Source: Thermoanaerobaculum sp. | GTDB lineage: Bacteria; Acidobacteriota; Thermoanaerobaculia; Multivoradales; UBA5704 | Direction: 5' to 3' | Assembly (NCBI GenBank): GCA_021154885.1 | Contig: JAJKHS010000095.1 | Span: forward strand, 1 to 64,000 | DNA: 64,000 nt | Shown: positions 41,849 through 49,380 of the stretch, in pieces | Position numbering within the stretch: position 1 is the stretch's first letter | Layout of the letters: each line of letters opens with the position of its first letter | Notes under the pieces: generated by a model | Database searches by the model: none | Told to the model about the DNA's origin: nothing | What the model saw: only the letters and a program-made list of their open reading frames with translations | Position numbers and translations under genes: made by a program

Positions 41849-43161
41849 AGCCCGCGAACCGCTCGCCCAAGGCGCCGCCGAAGCCGCCGCTGGACTTCCG
41901 GTTGGGGGTTTTCTTTCTCTGGCTCCTGGTGCTGGTGCCGCCGTTCCTGTGGGCGCCGACGGCCAGGGAGGCATTCCGGCAGCCGAAGCTGCTGACCAGC
42001 GAATGGTTGGCTCTGGCTTCCCTCGTCGGTTTCGCCTGGGGGCTGCGGCGGGTGGGGGAGGTGAGCCTCGCCGGCGTCTGGCGGCTGCCTGCCGTGCGCC
42101 TGGCCGTCCCCTGTCTGGCGGTGGCCACAGCGGGGCTCGTCACCACCGGCCATCCGCTCCATGTCCGCGAGGCGCTGATCGACCTCTGGATCGGCGCCGC
42201 CGCCCTGGTGGGGTGGAGCGCGGCCCTGCCGTCGTCCCGCCTGGAGCGCCTGCTGCGCGGCCTGCTCTGGCCGGCCGCCGCCCTGGCGCTCCTCGGCATC
42301 GCTCAATACCTCGGCATCTGGCAGCCGTTCAATTTCGAAACGCTCAAGCCGGGCACACGGCTGGCCATAACCTCGCTGGCCGGCAACCCCGGAGACCTTG
42401 CGGCCTACCTGGTGCTCCCCTGTCTGGTGGCGCAGGACGTCCTCCGGCGGCGGTTGCGGTCCGGGGAGGGTTGGGGGAGCCCCAGGGTCCTGGCAGCGGC
42501 GCTCGCCCTGGCAGTCTCGGTCTGCGCCATCCTGTGGACCCAGACCCTCGCCGCCGTGGCCGCCTTGGTCGCCGGCAGCCTGCTGCTCTGGGGCGCCTCT
42601 CTGCCGCGCCGCCAAGCGGTCGCCCTCCTCGCCGGTGGGGCGGTGACCGTCGCCTTGCTCACGGCCGTGGTGCCCCCCCTGCGCCAGCGGGTGGTGGAGA
42701 AGGGGCGGGCGGCAGCGGCGGGAGACTGGAACGCCGTGCTCACGGGCCGGCTCGACGGCTGGCGCACGGCCCTCTGGATGCTGCGCCAGCACCCCGTCAC
42801 CGGCGTCGGCCATGGCGCCTACGAGGCGGAGTTCGTGCCCGCCAAGCTGGCGCTGCTGGACCAGGGCGTCCGCTTCTTCCCCGACGAGAGCCTGGTGCTC
42901 TTCGGCAATGCCCATGACGAGCTCCTGGAGGCGGGTGCCGAGTGGGGCATTCCCGGCCTGCTCGCCCTGGCCTGGGGGCTGTGGGTGCTCGCGGCAGCCC
43001 TGCGCCGCAAGCCGCCGGAGGAGCGGACCCTGGCCCTGGCGGGCGTGGCGGCGCTCGCGGTGCTCTCGCTCGTGGACTTTCCCTTCCGGGTGGCCCTGGT
43101 GGCCTTCCCGGCCCTCCTCTTCCTGAGCTGGGTCCTCCAACCCCCGGAGGCGGCGGCATGA
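41845..43161 (+). CDS. O-antigen ligase / polymerase family membrane protein, second copy
   Basis: This 438-residue protein starts with GTG in the stop of the previous gene (4-bp overlap). It has about 11-12 helices (VFFLWLLVLVPPFLWAP at the start) and the family's periplasmic features: GRLDGWRTALWMLRQHPVTGVGHGAY and the His/Glu-rich FGNAHDELLEAGAEWGIPG. It would polymerise or ligate lipid-linked glycan at the outer face of the inner membrane. Its position between a nucleotidyltransferase and a signal-peptidase-like gene ties the modification module to glycan assembly. Confidence 0.88.
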   Translation: MKPANRSPKAPPKPPLDFRLGVFFLWLLVLVPPFLWAPTAREAFRQPKLLTSEWLALASLVGFAWGLRRVGEVSLAGVWRLPAVRLAVPCLAVATAGLVTTGHPLHVREALIDLWIGAAALVGWSAALPSSRLERLLRGLLWPAAALALLGIAQYLGIWQPFNFETLKPGTRLAITSLAGNPGDLAAYLVLPCLVAQDVLRRRLRSGEGWGSPRVLAAALALAVSVCAILWTQTLAAVAALVAGSLLLWGASLPRRQAVALLAGGAVTVALLTAVVPPLRQRVVEKGRAAAAGDWNAVLTGRLDGWRTALWMLRQHPVTGVGHGAYEAEFVPAKLALLDQGVRFFPDESLVLFGNAHDELLEAGAEWGIPGLLALAWGLWVLAAALRRKPPEERTLALAGVAALAVLSLVDFPFRVALVAFPALLFLSWVLQPPEAAA

Positions 43162-43607
43162 AGGGCCGCACCCTGGCGGTGCTCCTGACCCTGCTCCTCG
43201 CCGTGGCACTGGCCGGCCAGTCCGTCCGCTGGCGCAACCGCCTGACGGCCAGCCGGCTGCTGGGCGAGGTCGAGGCGCTCAGCCTGTCGGCGGTGCGCTC
43301 TGGCCGGGTGCCGGGCGGGATGGTCGCCGCCAACCTGCAGAGCCTGCGCCGGGCCGCCCTCCTCGACCCCGTGGAGGTGGGGATTCCCAACGCCCTGGGC
43401 AACCAGTACCTCTTCCTCTCCCGGTTCGACCTGGCGGTCCGCGCCTTTGAGCAGGCCCAGGCGCTGGAGCCCCGGCCGGAGGGCTACTTCAACCTCGGCA
43501 AGGCGCTGTGGTCGAGCGGCCGGACCGCGGAAGCGCAGCGCGACTTCGGCCTGGCCGTGCGCGTCGATCCCTGGCTCGCCGAGAAAGTCGCGCTGGTGAC
43601 GCGATGA
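43158..43607 (+). CDS. Membrane-anchored TPR protein
   Basis: This 149-residue protein starts in the stop of the O-antigen ligase gene (ATGA). It has one N-terminal anchor (LAVLLTLLLAVALAGQS) and two TPR units (FDLAVRAFEQAQALEPRPE, YFNLGKALWSSGRTAEAQRDFGLAV). It resembles the short TPR proteins that accompany Wzy/ligase proteins. A longer in-frame ORF begins at 42942, but this would overlap the ligase gene by more than 200 bp. Confidence 0.82.
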   Translation: MKGRTLAVLLTLLLAVALAGQSVRWRNRLTASRLLGEVEALSLSAVRSGRVPGGMVAANLQSLRRAALLDPVEVGIPNALGNQYLFLSRFDLAVRAFEQAQALEPRPEGYFNLGKALWSSGRTAEAQRDFGLAVRVDPWLAEKVALVTR

Positions 43608-44020
43608 TCTCTCCAACCGGCCAGGCCGGCGCCGCGGTCGAGGACCGGACCTTCGCGGCGTTGCGCGAGCTCGCCCGCGAGGCCCCGGTCGAGGTGCGGG
43701 TGCGGGGGGACTGCATGGCCCCCCTCCTCGCCGGCGGCGAGCGGGTGCGGGTCGCCGCCGCCCACCTCTACTGGCCCGGCGACGTGGTGGTCTTCCGCGC
43801 GCCGGACGGCCGCCTCCTCGCCCATCGCCTGCTGGGCTATCGCCTCCACGGCGGCGGCCTCGCCCTGGTGACTCGCGGCGACGCCTGCGCCGTGCACGAC
43901 GCGCCGGTGCCCCTTGCCCGCGTGCTGGGGCGCGTGGCCGCGGCGTCCCCGGGCCTGGCCGGCCGTGCGGCGGCGCTCGGCCGCTTCTGCGCGCTGGCGC
44001 TGCGGTGTCTGCGGCATTGA
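43604..44020 (+). CDS. S24/S26 signal-peptidase-like protein with Cys in place of the catalytic Ser
   Basis: This 138-residue protein aligns with the S26 fold: VRVRGDCMAPLLAGGERV is the box that normally reads G-x-S-M-x-P, here with Cys37 in place of serine, and GDVVVFRAPDGRLLAHRLLG is the second box, with His74 in the place used by His in SipW/ER-type signal peptidases. It has no N-terminal membrane helix. It could be a Cys-His protease, a binding protein, or inactive. Such proteins occur near PqqD and HPr-kinase-like genes; start and stop overlap both neighbours (4 and 16 bp). Confidence 0.78.
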   Translation: MISPTGQAGAAVEDRTFAALRELAREAPVEVRVRGDCMAPLLAGGERVRVAAAHLYWPGDVVVFRAPDGRLLAHRLLGYRLHGGGLALVTRGDACAVHDAPVPLARVLGRVAAASPGLAGRAAALGRFCALALRCLRH

Positions 44021-44970
44021 GCTTCGGCGGCGGCTTCCTCCACCACCCCGACCTCTTCCCGGGGCGCCGCAGCGGCGAGGCCTGGGGGGACCGCGGTGTC
44101 ACCCTCGACGTGCCGGGCGGCCCCTACCGCTTCTCCGGCCTCACCGCCGCTCAGGAGGAGGCCGTGCGCCGCCGCTTCGGCGGCCTCTGCCGGCCGGTGG
44201 TGAAGGAGGAGGGGGAGGGGGAGGGGATCGCGACCGCCGTCTTCCGCGCCCCGCTCGCCGACTTCCTGGAGATCGACACCCGGGGCTGGGAGTACGCCCT
44301 GGACCTCGACCACACCCCTCTTTCTGTGCGCGTCGCCGGGCTGCGCCTGATGGCGCGGCTGGACTGGGTGCCCGGGCTCGCCGGCGGCCTCTGGACCTCG
44401 GAGGCGGCGGGGGAGGAGTGGACGTCGGTCTGCGAGAACTACCTCCGCCTGCTCGCCGCCTACCGCCTGCTGGCGGCGGGGGGCGTGGTGCTGCACAGCG
44501 CCGGAGTGACCGGGGGGACCGAGGGGAGCGATGGCGATGGCGCCGCGGCCTGGCTCCTCCTCGGCCCCTCCGGCGCCGGCAAGACCACCGCCTCCCGGCT
44601 CTGCCTCGCGGCCGGCGCCGAGGTCCTCTCCGATGACCTGAACGCTGTGCTGATGGATCGCGGCGGCCCCGTCGTGGCGCGGCTCCCCTTCACCGGCGAC
44701 CTCGGCTCAAGGGATGACGGTCCCGGGACGTATCCGCTGCGCGGCGTGCTCCGCCTGCGCCAGGGACCTCGCGAGGAGCTCGCCCCCCTGTCGCCGGCCG
44801 CGGCCCTGGCCGCGCTCGCCGCCGCCGCGCCCTACGTCAACCGCGACCCGTTCCGGCGCGAGGCCCTGCTCGCCGTGCTCGAGCGGCTGGCGCGCGCGGT
44901 GCCGGCCTGGGAGCTGACGTTCTCGCTGCGGGCCGACCTCTGGTCTATACTGAAGACGCTTTCAAAATGA
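44005..44970 (+). CDS. HPr-kinase-like protein (module 1)
   Basis: This 321-residue protein has a P-loop LGPSGAGKTTASR (Walker A 187-194) followed by VLSDD (Asp210/Asp211), as in HprK/P kinases, and LLAAGGVVLHSAGV before it, which is the usual lead-in strand. The N-terminal 150 residues are family-specific. It starts with GTG 44005, overlapping the previous gene by 16 bp, and shares 4 bp with PqqD. HprK-like + PqqD + radical SAM is the arrangement of the SynChlorMet cassette (ScmC-ScmD-ScmE/F), so the kinase may phosphorylate a peptide substrate. Confidence 0.82.
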   Translation: MSAALSFGGGFLHHPDLFPGRRSGEAWGDRGVTLDVPGGPYRFSGLTAAQEEAVRRRFGGLCRPVVKEEGEGEGIATAVFRAPLADFLEIDTRGWEYALDLDHTPLSVRVAGLRLMARLDWVPGLAGGLWTSEAAGEEWTSVCENYLRLLAAYRLLAAGGVVLHSAGVTGGTEGSDGDGAAAWLLLGPSGAGKTTASRLCLAAGAEVLSDDLNAVLMDRGGPVVARLPFTGDLGSRDDGPGTYPLRGVLRLRQGPREELAPLSPAAALAALAAAAPYVNRDPFRREALLAVLERLARAVPAWELTFSLRADLWSILKTLSK

Positions 44971-45278
44971 CGGACATTCATCCATCCACCGTCCTGCGCC
45001 GGCGGCCGGACGTGCGCTACCGCCGGATCGAAGGCGAGGCCGTGGTGCTGCGCCAGTCGGCGGCCGAGGTGCTGGTGCTCAACGGCGTGGGCGCCGACGT
45101 GCTCGACCTCGCGGACGGCCGGCGGCCGGTGGGCGAGTGGATCGACGTTCTCGCCCGGGAGTACGGCGCCGATCGCGAGGTCGATCGCGAAACAGTGATG
45201 CGGGACGTCCTGGACTTCGCCGCCGAGGCCGCGGCGGCCGGGCTGCTGGAGCCGGTGACGGCAGAGGATGACGGATGA
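44967..45278 (+). CDS. PqqD-family peptide chaperone (module 1)
   Basis: This 103-residue protein has the PqqD/RRE winged-helix pattern: VLRRRPDVRYRRIEGEAVVLR, EVLVLNGVGADVLDLADG and a C-terminal helix before LLEPVT. PqqD-type domains bind the leader of a peptide substrate and hand it to the partner radical SAM enzyme, which begins 4 bp inside its end (45275). It therefore supports a RiPP-like modification, but the substrate of this module is not obvious nearby. Confidence 0.9.
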   Translation: MTDIHPSTVLRRRPDVRYRRIEGEAVVLRQSAAEVLVLNGVGADVLDLADGRRPVGEWIDVLAREYGADREVDRETVMRDVLDFAAEAAAAGLLEPVTAEDDG

Positions 45279-46357
45279 GCCTGGCGCGCCTGATGGCCAC
45301 GGCCTGGCGGCAGAACCTCCTGGTCTCCGTCCTGGTGGAGCTGACCTACCGCTGCAACCTCGACTGCTTCTTCTGCTACAACGACCTCAGCCTCAAGGGG
45401 GAGCCGCTCAGCCGGGAGCAGTACTTCCGGTTCTTCGACGAGCTGCGCGACCTGGAGGTGCTGCATCTCGCTCTCTCCGGCGGCGAGCCGCTGGCGCATC
45501 CGGACTTCCTGGCCTTGGGCGCGCGGGCGCGGGAGCTGGGCTTCGTGGTGCGCATCAAGTCCAATGGCCACGCCCTGCGCGGCGAGCTCGCCCGGCGCAT
45601 CCGCGACGAGATCGATCCTTTCCTCGTCGAAGTCAGCCTGCACGGCGCCACCGCCGCCACCCACGACCGGCAGACCCGGGTGCCGGGCAGCTTCGAGCGC
45701 CTGCTGGCCAACCTCGCCGAGGTGCGGGCCCTGGGGCTGCGGGTGAAGCTCAACTCGACGCTGACGGCCTGGAACGAGGGGGAGATCGAGGCGATGTTCG
45801 CCCTCGCCGACACCCTGGGCCTGCCCCTCCAGGTCGATCCCGAGGTGACACCGCGCGACGACGGCGGCCGCGAGCCGCTCGCGGTGACGCCGTCGCGCGA
45901 CGGGGTGCTGCGGCTCTTCCGTCTCCAGACCGAGCGGGGCCGCGCGAGCGATGCAATCATTCCGGCATCGGCCCGCAGCGCGGACGAGAACGTCCCGGTG
46001 CCGACGGACAAGCACTGCGGCGCCGGCTCCTCGGGGCTGGCCGTCGATCCCTTCGGCAACATCTATCCGTGCGTGCAGTGGCGGTGGCCGGTGGGCAACC
46101 TCCACTCGCAGAGCCTGCGGCAGATCTGGCAGGGCGCGGCGGGGCTCGCGGCGGTGCGGGAGCTGACGACCCGGGCGAAGGGCGTGGTGGAAAGCCATGG
46201 CCCGCGGGGCTTCCTCCTCAACTTCTGCCCCGGCGCGGCCGCCGCCCACACCGGCGATCCGCTCGCCGTCTACCCCGCGGCCTTGCAGCGCCGGGAACTG
46301 CTGGAGCAGGTGCTGGCGGCGGAGGCCCGGCGCCCCCTCCTGCCCGTGGTGCGCTAA
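45275..46357 (+). CDS. Radical SAM/SPASM peptide-modifying enzyme
   Basis: This 360-residue protein has the radical SAM cluster motif CNLDCFFC (Cys27, Cys31, Cys34), GGEPLAHPDF for SAM binding, and a SPASM-type C-terminal region with CGAGSSGLAVDPFGNIYPC and a further Cys in NFCPGAA, so auxiliary Fe-S clusters are likely. With PqqD and a kinase in front it fits a RiPP maturase. It is the last of the seven overlapping genes; a hairpin follows at 46572. Confidence 0.92.
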   Translation: MSLARLMATAWRQNLLVSVLVELTYRCNLDCFFCYNDLSLKGEPLSREQYFRFFDELRDLEVLHLALSGGEPLAHPDFLALGARARELGFVVRIKSNGHALRGELARRIRDEIDPFLVEVSLHGATAATHDRQTRVPGSFERLLANLAEVRALGLRVKLNSTLTAWNEGEIEAMFALADTLGLPLQVDPEVTPRDDGGREPLAVTPSRDGVLRLFRLQTERGRASDAIIPASARSADENVPVPTDKHCGAGSSGLAVDPFGNIYPCVQWRWPVGNLHSQSLRQIWQGAAGLAAVRELTTRAKGVVESHGPRGFLLNFCPGAAAAHTGDPLAVYPAALQRRELLEQVLAAEARRPLLPVVR

Positions 46358-46571
46358 GAAAATCGATTACGAAGAGATGGGGCCCGAGGGGCACACCCCG
46401 GGGTTGCCTTTGGCGGGCGGGTGCGGGGCGCAGACGGCCGCCACCGCTTCGAGAGGCTCGCGGGAAAGGATTCGCGGCCTCTCCCAGCGCCGGCCCGGCT
46501 CGGGCCTGGCTCCCTCTTCGGCGACCGGCGCTCGTCTCATTTTTCCACTCCGATCTTCAGGGTAAGTCTCC

Positions 46572-46594
46572 GGCCGCCCTCTGTCAAGGCGGCC
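46572..46594 (+). terminator. Hairpin after the radical SAM operon
   Basis: GGCCGCC (46572-46578) and GGCGGCC (46588-46594) form a 7-bp perfect stem with a 9-nt loop. The nearest T-rich stretch (TTCTTGTTT) starts about 16 nt later, so this is a weak terminator candidate. It lies in the 635-bp gap 46358-46992, which otherwise contains the riboswitch and its expression platform. Confidence 0.45.
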
Positions 46595-46707
46595 CGTGCG
46601 TCCTGTAAGTTCTTGTTTGCATTCAACTTTCCCGCAAAGAGCCTGATGAGAAGAGCCTTCGCGCTCACCGCGTGGCCGAGATTGGCCCGGCGCTTGCAAT
46701 ACGCTTT

Positions 46708-46795
46708 GACCGGCTTGGATCAAGGCACACCCGCCGTGAGGCGGGGCCGCAAAGCCAGGGGTCTCCCGCCGAGATCGCCCGGTCGCCGAAAAGCC
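46708..46795 (+). promoter_or_regulatory. GEMM-I class cyclic-dinucleotide riboswitch aptamer
   Basis: Signature bases are all present in order: AAGGCACACC (46722-46731), hairpin CCCGCC-GTGA-GGCGGG (46730-46745) with a GNRA tetraloop, GCCGCAAAGCC (46746-46756), and P3 GGG-G-TCTC/GAGA-TCGCCC (46758-46780) with a receptor-like internal loop, then GGTCGCCGA. A P1 pairing GGCTT (46712-46716) with AAGCC (46791-46795) closes it. The nucleotide I align to position 20 (46724) is G, which favours c-di-GMP over cGAMP. It is 197 nt upstream of the exported protein at 46993; a hairpin GTCCGG/CCGGAC (46903-46924) lies between. Confidence 0.78.
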
Positions 46796-46992
46796 CTCCA
46801 GACAGATACGTCATCGCGCGTAGCTTCAACCGAGGGGGCCGAATCGATGTTTCCGGGTCTTGCGCACCTTTCCTTTTTACCCAGCAGTCGGGCTCCGTAA
46901 TCGTCCGGACCACCGTCCCCGGACTTGTTGAACATATGTTGATACGTCGTTGAAATAACCGATAGGAACGACCGACAAAAAGGAGATCTGCC

Positions 46993-48462
46993 ATGAAATT
47001 CCATCGGAGACTGACCCTTTTGATTCTGGCCGGATTGCTGGCCTGCGCCGTGGCCGGCAACGCGACGGCCCTGGCGCCGTTCATCGATCTGCAGGAGCGG
47101 GGTCTCAGCGCCGTCTCTGACGGCAAAGGGCTGATGACCTGGGACCACACCACGCCCGTGAGCCTCAACGTCAACGTCGGGGGCAACGTGCGCTTCGCCC
47201 TGCTGTACTGGGCGGGCCGCGAGCGTCCCTGCGACTGGAACGGCAGCACCTGCGCCTTCACTCAGCCCTACAAAGACCAGCAGATGATCTTCAATGGCAC
47301 CCCGCTCACCGGCACCGTCATCGGCACCGAGAGCCAGCCGACGTCGGCCGGCGGCCCAATCCTCAACATCGGCTACTTCTCCGACGTCACCTCGCAGGTG
47401 GCTGCGGCGGGTCCCGGCAGCCACAGCTTCACCTTCGCGGATAACAACACGGCGAGCAACCTCTGGCGTCTCGACGGCGTCAGCCTGTTCGTCGCCTACA
47501 CCGACGGCTCAGACTCGACCTTCTATCGCCTGATGGTCTGGGACAACCTGGACTTCGCCTACGGCGACGACCCCACGCCCGGCGAGAACCGCGTCACCAG
47601 CCCGGTCACCTTCGGCCACGGAGCGTATTCGGCGGATCGCGCCGGGCAGCTCTGGCTGATCGCGGGCGACGGCGAGGCCGGCCGTCCGGACAACACCACC
47701 ATCAGCAACAACCCCACTCTCTTCAACATCCTCAACAGCGCGAACGGGGATCAGTGGAATAACCTGACGTTCACGATCGACGTCCCGGCCAACGTCAGCA
47801 ACACCGTCGTGCAGATGAACTCGGAGCCTCCGGGCCAGAACCCCGACTCCCTGCTCTGGGAGGTGGCTGCCCTGCGGGTGCCGCTGCCAGGAGGGATCGT
47901 TCAGGAGACCCCCCCGGCGCCGCCGACCTGCCCGACGACCGTGATCTCCGGTCCGCCGACCCAGGCCATCACCACGATCCAGGACGGCGGCTCGGGGCTG
48001 GCCTCGATCGTCGTGACGCAGTCGGACAACGCCGACACGCCGGTGCCGCCCTTCACGCCCGGCACGACCCAGCCGGTGGTGGTGACCGCCACCAAGATCA
48101 ATCAGGGCCAGAGCGCGCACGTCACCATCCAGGCGACGGACGGCGCCGGCAACGTGGCGATCTGCGACCCGATCCTCCTCCTCTTCGCGCGCGGCAGCGG
48201 CCAGCCGCCGAAGGACGTCCTCGCCGACGTGGCGCGGATCGAGAACAAGGTCACGATCCACAACGGCAGGCCGGGGTTTGCCAGCCTGGAGCTGCGCGTC
48301 AACGGCGTCAAGTACAAGGTGACCGGCCTGCGGAAGGGCGAGACGCGGACGGTCGACATCTCGAAGCTCATGACCCTCGACAAGAACACGATCAGCCTGC
48401 TGGGCCGCGGTCCGGCGGGGAGCTGGGCCGAGGTGACCGTCTGGGATGGTGGCGGGAGATAA
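46993..48462 (+). CDS. Secreted beta-rich protein, riboswitch-controlled
   Basis: This 489-residue protein starts at ATG after AAAAGGAGATC, with signal peptide KFHRRLTLLILAGLLACAVAG. The N-terminal domain (about 25-290) has VRFALLYWAGRERPC, SHSFTFADNNTASNLWRLDG and SLFVAYTDGSDSTFYRLMVWD, weakly like DUF3344-type exported domains. A HYR/Ig-like part (295-390) and a small C-terminal domain (GFASLELRVNGVKYKVTGL) follow. No anchor is seen. It lies downstream of the GEMM riboswitch, so c-di-GMP likely controls its synthesis, as expected of a biofilm or matrix protein. Confidence 0.8.
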   Translation: MKFHRRLTLLILAGLLACAVAGNATALAPFIDLQERGLSAVSDGKGLMTWDHTTPVSLNVNVGGNVRFALLYWAGRERPCDWNGSTCAFTQPYKDQQMIFNGTPLTGTVIGTESQPTSAGGPILNIGYFSDVTSQVAAAGPGSHSFTFADNNTASNLWRLDGVSLFVAYTDGSDSTFYRLMVWDNLDFAYGDDPTPGENRVTSPVTFGHGAYSADRAGQLWLIAGDGEAGRPDNTTISNNPTLFNILNSANGDQWNNLTFTIDVPANVSNTVVQMNSEPPGQNPDSLLWEVAALRVPLPGGIVQETPPAPPTCPTTVISGPPTQAITTIQDGGSGLASIVVTQSDNADTPVPPFTPGTTQPVVVTATKINQGQSAHVTIQATDGAGNVAICDPILLLFARGSGQPPKDVLADVARIENKVTIHNGRPGFASLELRVNGVKYKVTGLRKGETRTVDISKLMTLDKNTISLLGRGPAGSWAEVTVWDGGGR

Positions 48463-48549
48463 GTAAACGGGCACGAATCTTGAACCCTTGTCCGGCGTTG
48501 TCCCCGGAGGCCGACGCCGGGCGTCTTTTCAACCAGCGAGGAGGAACCC

Positions 48550-48624
48550 ATGAAGAAGACGTACAGGAAGCCGTCCCTGCGACGTCTCGGTCTGCTGCGG
48601 CAGATCACCCGGTTCAGCTTCTAG
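48550..48624 (+). CDS. Lasso-leader-type RiPP precursor peptide, 24 residues
   Basis: This very short gene has a strong ribosome site (AGGAGGAA) before ATG 48550. The peptide contains YRKPSLRRLGLLRQIT (residues 5-20), an exact match to the lasso leader motif Y-x2-P-x-L-x3-G-x5-T (Tyr5, Pro8, Leu10, Gly14, Thr20) that PqqD-type (B1) proteins bind. Only RFSF follows Thr20, so there is no room for a lasso ring and tail. The PqqD, B2 protease and kinase genes that follow support its reality. Ser23 is a plausible kinase target. Confidence 0.82.
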   Translation: MKKTYRKPSLRRLGLLRQITRFSF

Positions 48625-48642
48625 TCGCGCTCAACGCGATGC

Positions 48643-48675
48643 GCCGGCGTCGGCCCCTCCCAGGGTCTCGCCGGC
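48643..48675 (+). terminator. Terminator/attenuator between precursor and modification genes
   Basis: GCCGGCG (48643-48649) and CGCCGGC (48669-48675) form a perfect 7-bp stem, followed by TTCTGTTTAT. It sits 18 bp after the precursor stop and 23 bp before the PqqD start. Such hairpins let a precursor be made in excess over its enzymes. Confidence 0.65.
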
Positions 48676-48698
48676 TTCTGTTTATACGGAGGGAATCG

Positions 48699-48980
48699 AT
48701 GATCGGAGCCGACAGCCGCCTCCGGCACCGCGACCGCGTGCTGATCCAGCGCGCGGTCGGCACGCTGGTCCTGCTGGATCTGGAAGGCGGCCAGTACTTC
48801 GCCCTCGACGAGGTGAGCGCCCGCGTCTGGGAGCTGTGCGACGGCGAGCACGGCATCGGCGCGATCGTCGAGGCCATCGGCTCCGAGTACGACGCGCCGG
48901 TGGAGACGATCCGCGAGGACGTGATGGCGTTCCTCCAGGAGATGCTGGATGAGAAACTCCTGGTGGTCCAGGAATCCTGA
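48699..48980 (+). CDS. PqqD-family RRE protein (lasso B1-like)
   Basis: This 93-residue protein starts at ATG 48699 after CGGAGGG. It shows the PqqD/RRE pattern: LIQRAVGTLVLLDLEGGQYFALDEVSARVWELCDGEH (in two blocks) and a C-terminal helix AFLQEMLDEKLLVVQ. In lasso pathways the separate B1 protein binds the leader at its Tyr/Pro/Leu/Gly positions and presents it to the B2 protease, encoded next with a 32-bp overlap. The partner is therefore probably the 24-residue peptide just upstream. Confidence 0.9.
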   Translation: MIGADSRLRHRDRVLIQRAVGTLVLLDLEGGQYFALDEVSARVWELCDGEHGIGAIVEAIGSEYDAPVETIREDVMAFLQEMLDEKLLVVQES

Positions 48981-49380
48981 GGCTCCGGGCGGGGTTTCCA
49001 CCGTCCTCTTCGCGGCGGCCGTGCCGCTGCTGCTGCGCTGGTGCGCCCTCGACCGCCTGCACGCCTTCCTGGAACCGCGCGGCCCGCTGCCGCCCGCTCC
49101 CACTACCGCCGCGGTCGCGGCCCAGGTGGCCCGCGTCGACCGCCTGCTCGCGGCCGGCCGGCCGCTGGTGCGCTCCGGCTGCCTGGTGCGCGGCCTGACC
49201 CTCTACCGCGTCCTGCGCCGCGCCGGGGCCGAGGTCTCCCTGCGCTTCGGAGTGGGTGTGATCGGAGGTCAACCGGGAGGCCGGATGGCGGCCCACTGCT
49301 GGCTCGTCTACCAGGGCGAGCCCCTGGCCGAGCCGCGCGACCCGCGGCTCCTGTTCGCGGAGACCTGGAGCATTCCATGA
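48949..49380 (+). CDS. Lasso peptide B2-type transglutaminase-like leader protease
   Basis: This 143-residue protein has the B2 core: VRSGCLVRGLTLYRVLRRAG with catalytic Cys78, LRFGVGVIGG, and AAHCWLVYQGEPLAE with catalytic His116; Glu128 sits where the third acidic residue is expected. The N-terminal 45 residues contain a hydrophobic segment. B2 proteases cut the leader after the conserved Thr-x. Here that would release only a tri- or tetrapeptide. It overlaps PqqD upstream by 32 bp and the kinase downstream by 4 bp. Confidence 0.88.
   Translation: MRNSWWSRNPEAPGGVSTVLFAAAVPLLLRWCALDRLHAFLEPRGPLPPAPTTAAVAAQVARVDRLLAAGRPLVRSGCLVRGLTLYRVLRRAGAEVSLRFGVGVIGGQPGGRMAAHCWLVYQGEPLAEPRDPRLLFAETWSIP

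Noticed and set aside
46708-46795. Reading the GEMM element as the cGAMP (GEMM-Ib) subclass
   Set aside because: It depends on an A at aptamer position 20; in the best alignment that base (46724) is G. Not excluded, but less likely.
46421-46900. A 159-codon open frame between the radical SAM gene and the secreted protein
   Set aside because: It runs through a hairpin and the GEMM aptamer, has no ribosome site and reads as Arg/Pro/Ser-rich non-protein sequence.
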